Source: Bacteroidota bacterium
GTDB lineage: Bacteria > Bacteroidota > Bacteroidia > Chitinophagales > Saprospiraceae
Assembly (NCBI GenBank): GCA_018969455.1
Contig: JAGWYI010000309.1
Coordinates: 1-5,505 of the forward strand
DNA length: 5,505 nucleotides
Direction of reading: 5' to 3'
The notes under the pieces were generated by a model. The model was not told where the DNA came from. It did no database searches and saw nothing but the letters and a program-made list of their open reading frames with translations. The translations under genes were made by a program, and so were the position numbers. Position 1 is the first letter of the stretch, and every line of letters begins with the position of its first letter. Positions 1 through 5,505 of the stretch are shown piece by piece.

Positions 1-1053
1 CAGGCGCAGCACACGGCGCACCGCTTCGTCAATTTGCGCCTGCGTCACCCGGCCTTGTTGCAAGGCTGTTTTCAGTCCGCGCTGGAAAGTGCCGCCCGCC
101 ATATCCATGTCGCTGCCGGCCCCGAGGCATTTGGCAGAGGCGTCTACATCGTCGGAAGCGGCGCCATGTATCATGGTTTCGCCGAAAGAGTTCCAATCGC
201 TCACCACCATGCCTTTCCAGCCCCATTCGCCGCGGAGAATATCGCTTACGAGGTATTTGTTCATGCTGGCCGGAACACCGTTGAGGGTATTAAAAGCGTT
301 CATAAAAGTGGCGCAACCGGCTTTTGCGGCTGCTTCAAACGGCGGCAGCACCATTTCGCGCAGGCGCTGGTCGCTCATATCCACGGTATTGTAGTCGCGG
401 CCACCTTCTGTAAAGCCGTATCCGGCAAAGTGTTTGGCGCAAGCCGCCACGGAAGTTGCGCTGCTCAGGTCTTTTCCCTGAAAGCCCCGCACCCGGGCAG
501 CTGCAATTTTACTGCCCAAAAACGGGTCTTCGCCAGCGCCTTCCATCACGCGGCCCCAGCGCGGGTCGCGCGATACGTCAACCATGGGCGCAAAAGTCCA
601 GTCTTGCCCGTCGGCTGAAGCCTCGGTGGCAGCCGTGCGTTCAATTTGCTCGATCAAACCCAGGTCCCAGCTGGCTGCCTGTGCAAGTGGAATCGGGAAA
701 ATGGTTTTGTACCCATGAATGACATCAAATCCGAAAACAAGCGGGATGCCGAGGCGGGATTCTTTCACCGCCACACGTTGCATGGTAATTTTGTTCTCAA
801 AATTGTTGTGGCTCAGGATGCTGCCCACCTGCCCTTTTTTGATTTGTTCGAGCAGGTCATTTTTGCCCACATCGGTGCCCGTGCTGATGTCGCCCACCAA
901 TTGATTCAATTGGCCGATTTTTTCATCCAGCGTCATTTTTGCGAGCAAATCATTCACTTTTCGGTCAATATCCTGTACCGAAGTTGGTTGGGCTTGCAGC
1001 GCACATGCTGCCAATAAAAAACCCGTTAACAAGCTAAATGCGATATTTTTCAT
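1..1053 (-). CDS. bglX: Periplasmic/secreted beta-glucosidase, glycoside hydrolase family 3 (BglX type), C-terminus cut by window edge
   Basis: The reverse strand is open from ATG at 1053 to the window edge, giving 351 residues of a family whose members are usually about 750 aa. GH3 enzymes of this type release terminal beta-linked glucose from oligosaccharides by a retaining mechanism. Visible family marks are an FGFDVIHGYKTIFPIPLA stretch at residues 107-124 (substrate-contact Asp110), RDPRWGR at 162-168, GAGEDP at 172-177, KHFAGYG at 207-213, and VVSDWNSFG at 283-291, whose Asp286 is the expected catalytic nucleophile. The acid/base residue would lie in the missing part. The N-terminus is a signal peptide: one Lys, a hydrophobic run, then either signal peptidase I cleavage after ALQA (residue 21) or a lipobox LAAC with Cys17. 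No acidic lipoprotein export signal follows Cys17, so a lipidated form would probably face the periplasm. The start is set by the signal peptide directly after ATG. The gene is transcribed away from the 110-aa gene. Family call is firm; exact sugar specificity is not visible. Confidence 0.95.
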   Translation of the reverse strand, partial: MKNIAFSLLTGFLLAACALQAQPTSVQDIDRKVNDLLAKMTLDEKIGQLNQLVGDISTGTDVGKNDLLEQIKKGQVGSILSHNNFENKITMQRVAVKESRLGIPLVFGFDVIHGYKTIFPIPLAQAASWDLGLIEQIERTAATEASADGQDWTFAPMVDVSRDPRWGRVMEGAGEDPFLGSKIAAARVRGFQGKDLSSATSVAACAKHFAGYGFTEGGRDYNTVDMSDQRLREMVLPPFEAAAKAGCATFMNAFNTLNGVPASMNKYLVSDILRGEWGWKGMVVSDWNSFGETMIHGAASDDVDASAKCLGAGSDMDMAGGTFQRGLKTALQQGRVTQAQIDEAVRRVLRL

Positions 1054-1059
1054 GGTAAA

Positions 1060-1095
1060 TTGTATTGATTTCAGCAAATGTATAATACAATACAA
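1060..1095. repeat. 8-bp perfect inverted repeat around the bglX promoter box, possible operator
   Basis: TTGTATTG at 1060-1067 and CAATACAA at 1088-1095 are perfect inverted copies separated by 20 bp. They flank the bglX -7 box and the predicted transcription start, a position where a dimeric repressor could block initiation. The sequence is AT-rich, so chance is a real alternative. The regulator role is inference. Confidence 0.35.
1075..1082 (-). promoter_or_regulatory. Candidate Bacteroidota -7 box (TACATTTG) for bglX
   Basis: Read on the minus strand this is TACATTTG, a full match to the Bacteroidota -7 consensus TAnnTTTG. It ends 21 nt before the bglX ATG, which would leave a leader of roughly 15 nt. 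No TTTG or TTG is seen at the usual -33 spacing, so the call rests on the -7 box alone. An 8-bp inverted repeat brackets it. Confidence 0.5.
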
Positions 1096-1157
1096 CATAC
1101 TTCTTTGTTTTGATCCTGGAATATCCAAACGAACTGGCGCTTTTCCGCTCAAACCCG

Positions 1158-1165
1158 TATTTTTG
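1158..1165 (+). promoter_or_regulatory. Candidate Bacteroidota -7 box (TATTTTTG) for the 110-aa gene
   Basis: TATTTTTG matches TAnnTTTG and ends only 7 nt before the ATG at 1173. Transcription starting at the usual distance would give a nearly leaderless mRNA, which fits the lack of a Shine-Dalgarno sequence. No -33 TTTG at normal spacing is evident. Confidence 0.4.
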
Positions 1166-1172
1166 CAGGAAC

Positions 1173-1505
1173 ATGATGGATCAGGAAACCTTACAACAAA
1201 CGACCGCGCTGATTCGGGGCGATTTTGAATTGCAAAATACGCCAGATTCGGAAGCGGCCCTGCTCGAACTGCTCGCCGCACGCATCGAAGACATGCTCGC
1301 GCATCAGCCCGATTACCTCATGAGCATGTTGTACCGCATGGACGTACTCGAACACAAAATCAACCGGGTCTTGCACCCTTCGGCGCCCGAACCACCCCAC
1401 TTCGGATTGGCCCGTCTGGTGCTCGAGCGCCAGATGCAGCGGCTCGAAACCAAGCGCAACATCAAGCCTGCGCCCCTCGAAGACTGGGAAAACTGGACGC
1501 TTTGA
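1173..1505 (+). CDS. Small conserved-type protein of unknown function (110 aa)
   Basis: I do not know a function for this protein. The start chosen is ATG at 1173 (a second ATG follows at once at 1176); the frame is open further upstream to a TTG at 1110, but the promoter-like box at 1158-1165 and normal protein composition favour 1173. The product is cytoplasmic by appearance: no signal peptide or membrane segment, acidic N-terminal half, and predicted mostly helical. Its core is residues 28-95, with a leucine-rich helix (ALLELLAARIEDML), then LMSMLYRMDVLEHKINRVL at 49-67, and LARLVLERQMQRLETKR at 79-95, ending in a Trp-rich tail (DWENW). From memory, short Bacteroidota proteins with the same order (a LYR-[ML]-DV-x-E core followed by LA-x-L-[IV]-x-ERQ) are common and unannotated. 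This is a resemblance, not a search result. It is divergent from bglX and 99 bp upstream of the acyl-CoA dehydrogenase gene, with no clear terminator between, so the two may be co-transcribed. Confidence 0.8.
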   Translation: MMDQETLQQTTALIRGDFELQNTPDSEAALLELLAARIEDMLAHQPDYLMSMLYRMDVLEHKINRVLHPSAPEPPHFGLARLVLERQMQRLETKRNIKPAPLEDWENWTL

Positions 1506-1560
1506 CGTGTATTTTTCAACCTGGATGCGCTATCGCTCAACCAGCCGGCAAAAAAATTGT

Positions 1561-1568
1561 TACTTTTG
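1561..1568 (+). promoter_or_regulatory. Candidate Bacteroidota -7 box (TACTTTTG) for the acyl-CoA dehydrogenase gene
   Basis: TACTTTTG matches TAnnTTTG exactly and lies 36 nt before the ATG at 1605. It would place the transcript start near 1573 with a leader of about 30 nt. It sits inside the 99-bp gap after the 110-aa gene, so gcdH can have its own promoter. An A-rich run lies directly upstream; a -33 TTTG at the normal distance is not seen. Confidence 0.5.
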
Positions 1569-1604
1569 CGCTCTCAATATCCTAACCATTATTCTGGCAA
1601 CAAT

Positions 1605-2828
1605 ATGCAAGCAAACGGAGTCGATTCGACGCAAAAAAACCGCACCGCAAGGGAAGATCGTTACCAACACCACGATTATTACATGGTCGATGCCCTGCTT
1701 TCCTCTGAGCACCTGCTCGCGCGCGAAGCGGTGCGCGACTGGGTAAAAGCGGAGGTAAGCCCCATTATTGAAGATTACGCCAACCGCGCCGAATGCCCTA
1801 CGCATTTGTTTAAAGGTCTGGCCGAAATTGGCGCTTTCGGACCATCCCTGCCCGCCGAATACGGATGCGGTGGCATGGACGAAATCGCATACGGTGTGAT
1901 CATGCAGGAACTGGAACGCGGGGACTCGGGTATCCGGTCTATGGCCTCCGTACAGGGATCTCTGGTGATGTACCCCATCTACAAATTCGGTTCTGAGGAA
2001 CAAAAACGGAAATATTTGCCCAAACTGGCAAAAGGCGAACTCATCGGTTGCTTCGGCCTCACCGAACCCGACCACGGCTCCAACCCGGGCGGAATGGTCA
2101 CCAATGTAAAAGACGATGGCGACCACTACGTCCTCAATGGCGCCAAAATGTGGATCACCAACAGCCCGCTTGCCGATATTGCCGTTGTTTGGGCCAAACG
2201 CGAAGATGGTAAAGTGATCGGCATGATCGTGGAAAAAGACATGAAAGGCTTCTCCGCACCCGAAATTCACGGCAAATGGTCGCTCCGTGCCAGCATCACC
2301 GGCGAACTGGTGTTTGAAGATGTACGGGTGCCAAAATCAAATGTTTTGCCTGAAGTGATTGGCCTCCGCGGACCTTTAACCTGCCTCACCAAGGCGCGTT
2401 ACGGCATTGCCTGGGGCGCCATCGGCGCTGCACTGGATTGCTACGACTCGGCCCTCCGCTATTCCAAAGAACGTGTACAGTTCGGTCGCCCCATCGGTGG
2501 CTTCCAGCTGACACAGAAAAAACTGGCCGAAATGATCACCGAAATCACCAAAGCCCAACTGCTGGCATGGCGACTCGGTACATTAGCCAATGAAGGCAAA
2601 ATGACCTCCGCACAGGTGTCTATGGCCAAGCGAAACAATGTACACATGGCCCTCGAAGTCGCACGGGAAGCGCGCCAAATCCATGGCGGAATGGGCATTA
2701 CCAACGAATATCCGATCATGCGCCACATGATGAATCTGGAAACAGTACTCACTTATGAAGGCACACACGATATCCACTTGCTCATCACAGGCCATGACGT
2801 AACCGGACTGGATGCTTTTGGATCTTGA
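1605..2828 (+). CDS. gcdH: Acyl-CoA dehydrogenase, glutaryl-CoA dehydrogenase type (407 aa)
   Basis: A full-length flavoenzyme of the acyl-CoA dehydrogenase fold (helical N-domain, beta middle domain, helical C-domain). Glutaryl-CoA dehydrogenase oxidises and decarboxylates glutaryl-CoA to crotonyl-CoA, passing electrons to electron-transferring flavoprotein, in lysine and tryptophan breakdown. The sequence follows human GCDH closely: ELERGDSGIRSMASVQ at 102-117 (Glu104, Arg111 and Ser112 equal the substrate carboxylate-site Glu87, Arg94 and Ser95), GCFGLTEP at 148-155, KMWITNSPLAD at 181-191, GKWSLRAS at 223-230, ARYGIAWG at 264-271, and TYEGTHDIH at 383-391 with catalytic-base Glu385. The neighbouring Tyr384 and Glu104 are kept, as in decarboxylating members. 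One difference from human is GSNP instead of GSDP at 158-161, likely a lineage variant. ATG at 1605 is chosen because residues from about 20 on already align; the frame is open a little further back, and Met27 would clip conserved sequence. No Shine-Dalgarno site is seen. No other lysine-degradation gene lies nearby, so a broader acyl-CoA substrate cannot be excluded. Confidence 0.93.
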   Translation: MQANGVDSTQKNRTAREDRYQHHDYYMVDALLSSEHLLAREAVRDWVKAEVSPIIEDYANRAECPTHLFKGLAEIGAFGPSLPAEYGCGGMDEIAYGVIMQELERGDSGIRSMASVQGSLVMYPIYKFGSEEQKRKYLPKLAKGELIGCFGLTEPDHGSNPGGMVTNVKDDGDHYVLNGAKMWITNSPLADIAVVWAKREDGKVIGMIVEKDMKGFSAPEIHGKWSLRASITGELVFEDVRVPKSNVLPEVIGLRGPLTCLTKARYGIAWGAIGAALDCYDSALRYSKERVQFGRPIGGFQLTQKKLAEMITEITKAQLLAWRLGTLANEGKMTSAQVSMAKRNNVHMALEVAREARQIHGGMGITNEYPIMRHMMNLETVLTYEGTHDIHLLITGHDVTGLDAFGS

Positions 2829-2849
2829 TTCGATCAGGAAACAAATATC

Positions 2850-2883
2850 AACGGCCTGAAAACAACCGTGTTTTCGGGCCGTT
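2850..2883 (+). terminator. Intrinsic terminator-like hairpin after gcdH
   Basis: Arms 2850-2863 and 2870-2883 pair over 14 bp with a single G-U wobble and a 6-nt loop (AACCGT). The stem begins 21 nt after the gcdH stop. The trailing T-run is short and broken (TTTGTTACT), so it is a good hairpin with a weak U-tract. Further short pairing outside the stem (AACAAA with TTTGTT, left-side bulge) can lengthen it. Confidence 0.7.
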
Positions 2884-3091
2884 TGTTACTCCTTCGACAT
2901 CTAAACGTCTGTTCTTTGCGCCGTTTCCTGTTAAATTCTGGTTTTTCATCTAAATCGGGACATAAAACCCCGTTTTTGACGTTAATCTATAAATTTTTGC
3001 ATTGAGAAAACTCCGTGGAAACAATTGAATAACAATATATTATATCCGTTTTTCATGCGTTTCCGCATTATTTGGTCAAAACATTCCAATT
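2884..3091 (+). other. AT-rich leader/intergenic region before the OmpA-domain gene
   Basis: About 200 bp without a credible gene. It holds a near-match to the Bacteroidota -7 box (AATTTTTG at 2992-2999, one mismatch to TAnnTTTG, followed by C as at the other boxes here) with a TTTG at 2975-2978, though the 13-nt gap between them is shorter than usual. A small inverted repeat ATGCG/CGCAT with a 4-nt loop lies at 3055-3068, within the possible leader. No Shine-Dalgarno sequence precedes the ATG at 3092. The promoter for the OmpA-domain gene should be here but I cannot place it firmly. Confidence 0.4.
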
Positions 3092-4273
3092 ATGTCTCCT
3101 GATTGTAAGTTGAAGTGGATTCTGATGCTGGTATTTTTCCCGCTTTTTTTATTCGGACAAGCTAAGGAAGCCCCCATTCTCTTCAACAATCCGTCCTTTG
3201 AAGATTTGCCAAAGGCAGGCCAAACGCCCTCCGGATGGTACGACTGTGGACCTCAAGGGGAGTCGGCCCCCGATATCCAGCCAGGCAGCTTCGAAGTTAC
3301 TAAAAAGGCCAGCAACGGAAATACTTACCTCGGACTGGTGGTACGCGCTACTGAAACATGGGAATCAGTAGCCCAGCGTTTGAGTCGACCACTTGAAGCC
3401 AACCAATGCTATGAATTCAGCCTCGACCTGGCTCGTTCGGATATTTACATGAGTCCGCTCTCCAATAGCAACATCACTGGAAAAGTTAATTTTGTTTCTC
3501 CCTGCAAATTGCGCATTTGGGGCGGAAACGGATACTGCGACCGATACGAATTGCTTTACGAAAGCCAACTGATTACCCACATGCGCTGGCTTACTTACAA
3601 TGTGCGGATGAGCCCTAAAAAAGGAAATTACGCCTATATTATTCTCGAGGCTTATTACAAAACACCCATCCTTTTTGCCGAAAACGGAAATGTGCTGGTC
3701 GATAATCTTACCCCCATCCGAAAAGTAGTTTGCGGCCCCGAAAAAATGCCCGACCCTAAACCAAAGGTGGTTGAAAAAGGCCCCGACCCCAAACCTACTC
3801 CCCAAACCAAACCTTCACCTGGCAAAATTGCGGCTAATACGCGTCCAGACTCCCCAAAAACCAATCCCGTTGTAGCCACTGCCGACGAAAAAATGGAAAG
3901 AACAACCGTTCGAAAAGGCAAAATTTATAGACTGGAAAAAGTATATTTCGACTCTAATAAATTTGACATTAAACCCGAAAGTGAGCCGGAACTGGATGCT
4001 TTATTCAAATTTTTAAGTGAAAACCCCGATATTATGGTGGAAGTAGGCGGGCATACCAACAACAAAATGTGGCCCAACGAAACTTTTGCCAACGAACTTT
4101 CTACCAACCGCGCCAAAGCCGTCGCCGATTGGCTGGTAAATAAAGGCATTGAAGCCGCCCGTGTGCAATACAAAGGATACGGCTGGAAATACCCGATCGA
4201 ACCCAACACAACGGAAGCAGGGAAAAAGAAAAACCAGCGGGTTGAAGTTAAAATTCTGACAATCAACGGGTAA
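3092..4273 (+). CDS. Exported protein with beta-rich N-terminal module and C-terminal OmpA peptidoglycan-binding domain (393 aa)
   Basis: Residues 1-24 form a signal peptide (KLK, then a strongly hydrophobic run ending FGQA), so cleavage near residue 24 is expected. Residues 28-208 form a beta-rich module starting NNPSFEDLP and SGWYDCG, with TYLGLVVR, WESVAQRLSRPLEANQCYEFSL, KLRIWGG and VLVDNLTPI; this looks like the jelly-roll, carbohydrate-binding-like modules seen in Bacteroidota surface proteins, though no ligand can be named. Residues 217-260 are a Pro/Lys-rich linker (repeats of PDPKP). Residues 279-390 are an OmpA C-terminal domain: VYFDSNKFDIKPES, VEVGGHTNN, ELSTNRAKAVADWLV, GYGWKYPI and KKNQRVEVKI. 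Arg340 corresponds to the conserved diaminopimelate-contacting Arg, but the usual Asp of GHTD is Asn323, with two extra residues between the two positions. The protein has no beta-barrel segment, so it is probably periplasmic or attached to the cell wall with the N-module presented outward; location is inference. It stands alone, with terminators on both sides. Confidence 0.9.
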   Translation: MSPDCKLKWILMLVFFPLFLFGQAKEAPILFNNPSFEDLPKAGQTPSGWYDCGPQGESAPDIQPGSFEVTKKASNGNTYLGLVVRATETWESVAQRLSRPLEANQCYEFSLDLARSDIYMSPLSNSNITGKVNFVSPCKLRIWGGNGYCDRYELLYESQLITHMRWLTYNVRMSPKKGNYAYIILEAYYKTPILFAENGNVLVDNLTPIRKVVCGPEKMPDPKPKVVEKGPDPKPTPQTKPSPGKIAANTRPDSPKTNPVVATADEKMERTTVRKGKIYRLEKVYFDSNKFDIKPESEPELDALFKFLSENPDIMVEVGGHTNNKMWPNETFANELSTNRAKAVADWLVNKGIEAARVQYKGYGWKYPIEPNTTEAGKKKNQRVEVKILTING

Positions 4274-4290
4274 AGGTATTTTTACACAAT

Positions 4291-4326
4291 AAAAAACACC
4301 GATTTCGTGGAAGTCGGTGTTTTTTT
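4291..4326. terminator. Strong intrinsic terminator, potentially bidirectional
   Basis: Arms 4291-4306 and 4310-4325 pair over 16 bp with one G-T wobble and a 3-nt loop (GTG). The core is CACCGA...TCGGTG, flanked by A6 on the left and a T-run on the right. It begins 18 nt after the stop of the OmpA-domain gene. Because the left side is an A-run, the minus strand also reads hairpin plus T-tract, so it can stop transcription of the converging minus-strand gene, whose stop lies about 140 bp away. Confidence 0.92.
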
Positions 4327-4340
4327 ATTTTAAATCCTAC

Positions 4341-4450
4341 TTCAACCCCAAGCGCCTTGGCGCTCGCGCCAGGTTCTACCTAGTGCGGCTCATCCGTCAT
4401 CGAGTTCATACCCGCTTGTCGATGATCTACCAGCAAGGCGTGCACCTTCA
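4341..4450. repeat. GC-rich, hairpin-rich convergent intergenic element of unknown nature
   Basis: Between the terminator and the stop of the minus-strand gene lies a stretch that is more GC-rich than its flanks and dense in inverted repeats. AGCGCC-TT-GGCGCT lies at 4351-4364, overlapping the alternative GGCGC-TC-GCGCC at 4359-4370; AGGT-TCT-ACCT is at 4371-4381; TCATCGA/TCGATGA pairs 4397-4403 with 4419-4425; and CGCCTTG at 4353-4359 can pair with CAAGGCG at 4434-4440 to enclose the inner hairpins. It does not carry tRNA landmarks and I see no convincing coding frame. It may be an interspersed extragenic repeat, a 3'-UTR structure, or gene debris. Confidence 0.4.
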
Positions 4451-4462
4451 ACTGGACAATTA

Positions 4463-5505
4463 CTATTCAGCCTTAATCACCTTCCCCCGATACACCGCAC
4501 CATTTTTCATTACGACCAACCAAAAATAAATTCCGTTGGATAAATTGCCCATCGATACAGGTATATCTTGATGATCCGCATAAAATGCAAGTTGATATAC
4601 TAACTTTCCGTTGCTGTCGCGCAGGTATAAATCGGCAGCTTGACCTTGCGCCGGGCCTGATATTCGGAAATAGCAGCGGTCGCTGCTTGGATTGGGGAAA
4701 CATTGAATGTTGCCTTCCGTTCCTTTCGGCGTATGTGCTGCCAAAATACCCAGCGAATCACAAGGGGAATTGGCCAGCGTTTTCAGGCGATAATTGGGAT
4801 AATATGGGAAACTACGTACGTTGGTAACGGGCAAATCAATACCATTGGGTTTAAAATCGATTTTGTTGATTGCATCACCATCCGGATTATCAATTACTTG
4901 AAAACGCCTGGCCCGCGATGGCAAGCAACCATATATTTTGCCATCGGGACCATTGATCAAGTAATGAAATGAATTACCTGGCACGTAATACGGACTTAAA
5001 TTATATGGATCGTACGAATAGCGCATGGTATCCAGTTTCGGCGTGGACGCCTCCAGATCTGCCCGAAACAACACATTGTGGGACGTAGCATATAAATAAC
5101 GCCCAGACGGTGAAAATGCCAGTCCGCCGCCCAGCACCCAATGCGAGGGCGCCAACAGGTCTGTGCGCTCGCCAATATGGCCGGAACATCGGTCGAAAGG
5201 CCATACACATACCATGCAGGCGCCCCAATTGGCTATCAGGCTGCCGTCGGCTGCTGCTGCCGTTTGGGCGTATTGTTCGCAGACGCGATGATCAGGCCCG
5301 AGGATGGGCGCCAAGGGTGTAAAACCACTGGGGTCTAATAGCCAGCGATACCATTTTTTATTGCCAAATTCCGGTACAAGAATCCACCAATCCCGTCCAT
5401 TTCCATGTCGAATGGCAGTGAAATTTCCAAAATCGCCTAATTTCAGGATCATATTTTTGGAAGCCACATCGCCCAGCCCATTGTCGAGCCGCATGTCTAC
5501 GATAG
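4463..5505 (-). CDS. Secreted beta-propeller-like protein with C-terminal T9SS type-A sorting domain, N-terminus beyond window edge
   Basis: The minus-strand frame is open from the right edge (first full codon at 5503) to TAG at 4463, giving 346 C-terminal residues; the true start is outside, so the first in-window Met (5494) is not taken as the start. The last roughly 79 residues (from about 4702) fit the T9SS type-A C-terminal sorting domain: CFPNPSSDRCYF, then LYLRDSNGKLVYQLAF, SMGNLSNGIYFWLVV, and the ending YRGKVIKAE. Such domains direct cargo across the outer membrane through the type IX system and are normally removed on secretion. Upstream, short repeats recall a beta-propeller: FTAIRHGNGRDWWILVPE, GGGLAFSPSGRYLYATS and FHYLINGPDGKIYGC, each with a Gly-Arg/Lys turn and aromatic residues, then a conserved-looking FPYYPNYRL before a linker. 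These blades resemble the secreted WD40/SMP-30-like proteins common in Saprospiraceae and relatives. Its role (adhesion, binding or enzymatic) is not visible. It converges on the OmpA-domain gene. Confidence 0.88.
   Translation of the reverse strand, partial: IVDMRLDNGLGDVASKNMILKLGDFGNFTAIRHGNGRDWWILVPEFGNKKWYRWLLDPSGFTPLAPILGPDHRVCEQYAQTAAAADGSLIANWGACMVCVWPFDRCSGHIGERTDLLAPSHWVLGGGLAFSPSGRYLYATSHNVLFRADLEASTPKLDTMRYSYDPYNLSPYYVPGNSFHYLINGPDGKIYGCLPSRARRFQVIDNPDGDAINKIDFKPNGIDLPVTNVRSFPYYPNYRLKTLANSPCDSLGILAAHTPKGTEGNIQCFPNPSSDRCYFRISGPAQGQAADLYLRDSNGKLVYQLAFYADHQDIPVSMGNLSNGIYFWLVVMKNGAVYRGKVIKAE

Noticed and set aside
34..618. 194-codon plus-strand open frame
   Set aside because: Lies wholly antisense to bglX, whose reverse-strand translation shows all GH3 motifs; the plus-strand product has a composition typical of a shadow frame and no recognisable motif.
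1110..1172. N-terminal extension of the 110-aa protein from a TTG start
   Set aside because: The extension is not motif-like, would overlap the likely promoter box at 1158-1165, and two ATG codons at 1173 and 1176 give a normal start.
1506..1560. Terminator between the 110-aa gene and gcdH
   Set aside because: Only 4-bp inverted repeats (CTGG/CCAG) without a following T-run; not supportable.
1560..2270. 236-codon minus-strand open frame
   Set aside because: Antisense to the clearly coding gcdH; rich in Phe, His and Val from reversed codons, with no family resemblance.
2956..2972. CGGG/CCCG hairpin followed by TTTTT, as a second terminator
   Set aside because: Only 4 bp of stem with a 9-nt loop; too weak, and the stronger hairpin at 2850-2883 already ends gcdH.
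4353..4440. Possible tRNA or tRNA-like cloverleaf
   Set aside because: Nested hairpins are present, but there is no correct T-loop (GTTCATACC lacks the needed A), no D-arm pattern and no 7-bp acceptor stem at tRNA spacing.
4317..4529. 70-codon plus-strand open frame in the convergent gap
   Set aside because: Starts inside the terminator and runs into the end of the T9SS cargo gene; no ribosome site, no motif. Treated as non-coding.
1..5505. CRISPR array, insertion sequence, integrase or defence genes
   Set aside because: No regularly spaced repeats, terminal inverted repeats, transposase or nuclease motifs were seen in either strand.

Overview
The window looks like ordinary chromosomal DNA from a Bacteroidota bacterium, probably of the Saprospiraceae/Haliscomenobacter type. 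This is an inference from four things: a type IX secretion (T9SS) type-A sorting domain, an OmpA-like lipid/peptidoglycan-facing protein with a fused jelly-roll-like module typical of that group, starts without Shine-Dalgarno sequences, and TAnnTTTG-type -7 promoter boxes just upstream of several genes.

Layout from left to right. (1) Positions 1-1053, minus strand: the N-terminal 351 codons of a secreted family-3 beta-glucosidase (BglX type); the C-terminal half lies beyond the left edge. (2) Positions 1054-1172: a short divergent promoter region with a TAnnTTTG box on each strand and an 8-bp inverted repeat around the bglX box. (3) Positions 1173-1505, plus: a small conserved-looking protein of unknown function. 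(4) Positions 1605-2828, plus: a full-length glutaryl-CoA dehydrogenase-type acyl-CoA dehydrogenase, with its own -7 box and a strong terminator hairpin after it. (5) Positions 3092-4273, plus: an exported protein with an N-terminal beta-rich module, a Pro/Lys linker and a C-terminal OmpA domain, followed by a strong intrinsic terminator that can work in both directions. (6) Positions 4327-4462: a GC-rich, hairpin-rich gap of unknown nature between converging genes. (7) Positions 4463 to beyond 5505, minus: the C-terminal part of a secreted beta-propeller-like protein ending in a T9SS sorting domain.

The genes do not form one pathway. Two deal with the cell surface or secretion (OmpA-like protein, T9SS cargo), one with oligosaccharide breakdown in the periplasm or outside the cell (BglX), and one with cytoplasmic lysine/tryptophan/glutarate catabolism (GcdH). 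Only the unknown 110-aa gene and gcdH share direction and close spacing; each has its own promoter-like box, so co-transcription is possible but not required. I see no mobile element, CRISPR array, RNA gene, defence island or other system that I would call new. The observations most worth a second look are the unexplained structured convergent gap, the operator-like palindrome at bglX, the uncharacterised 110-aa protein, and the OmpA domain in which the usual peptidoglycan-contacting Asp is Asn.
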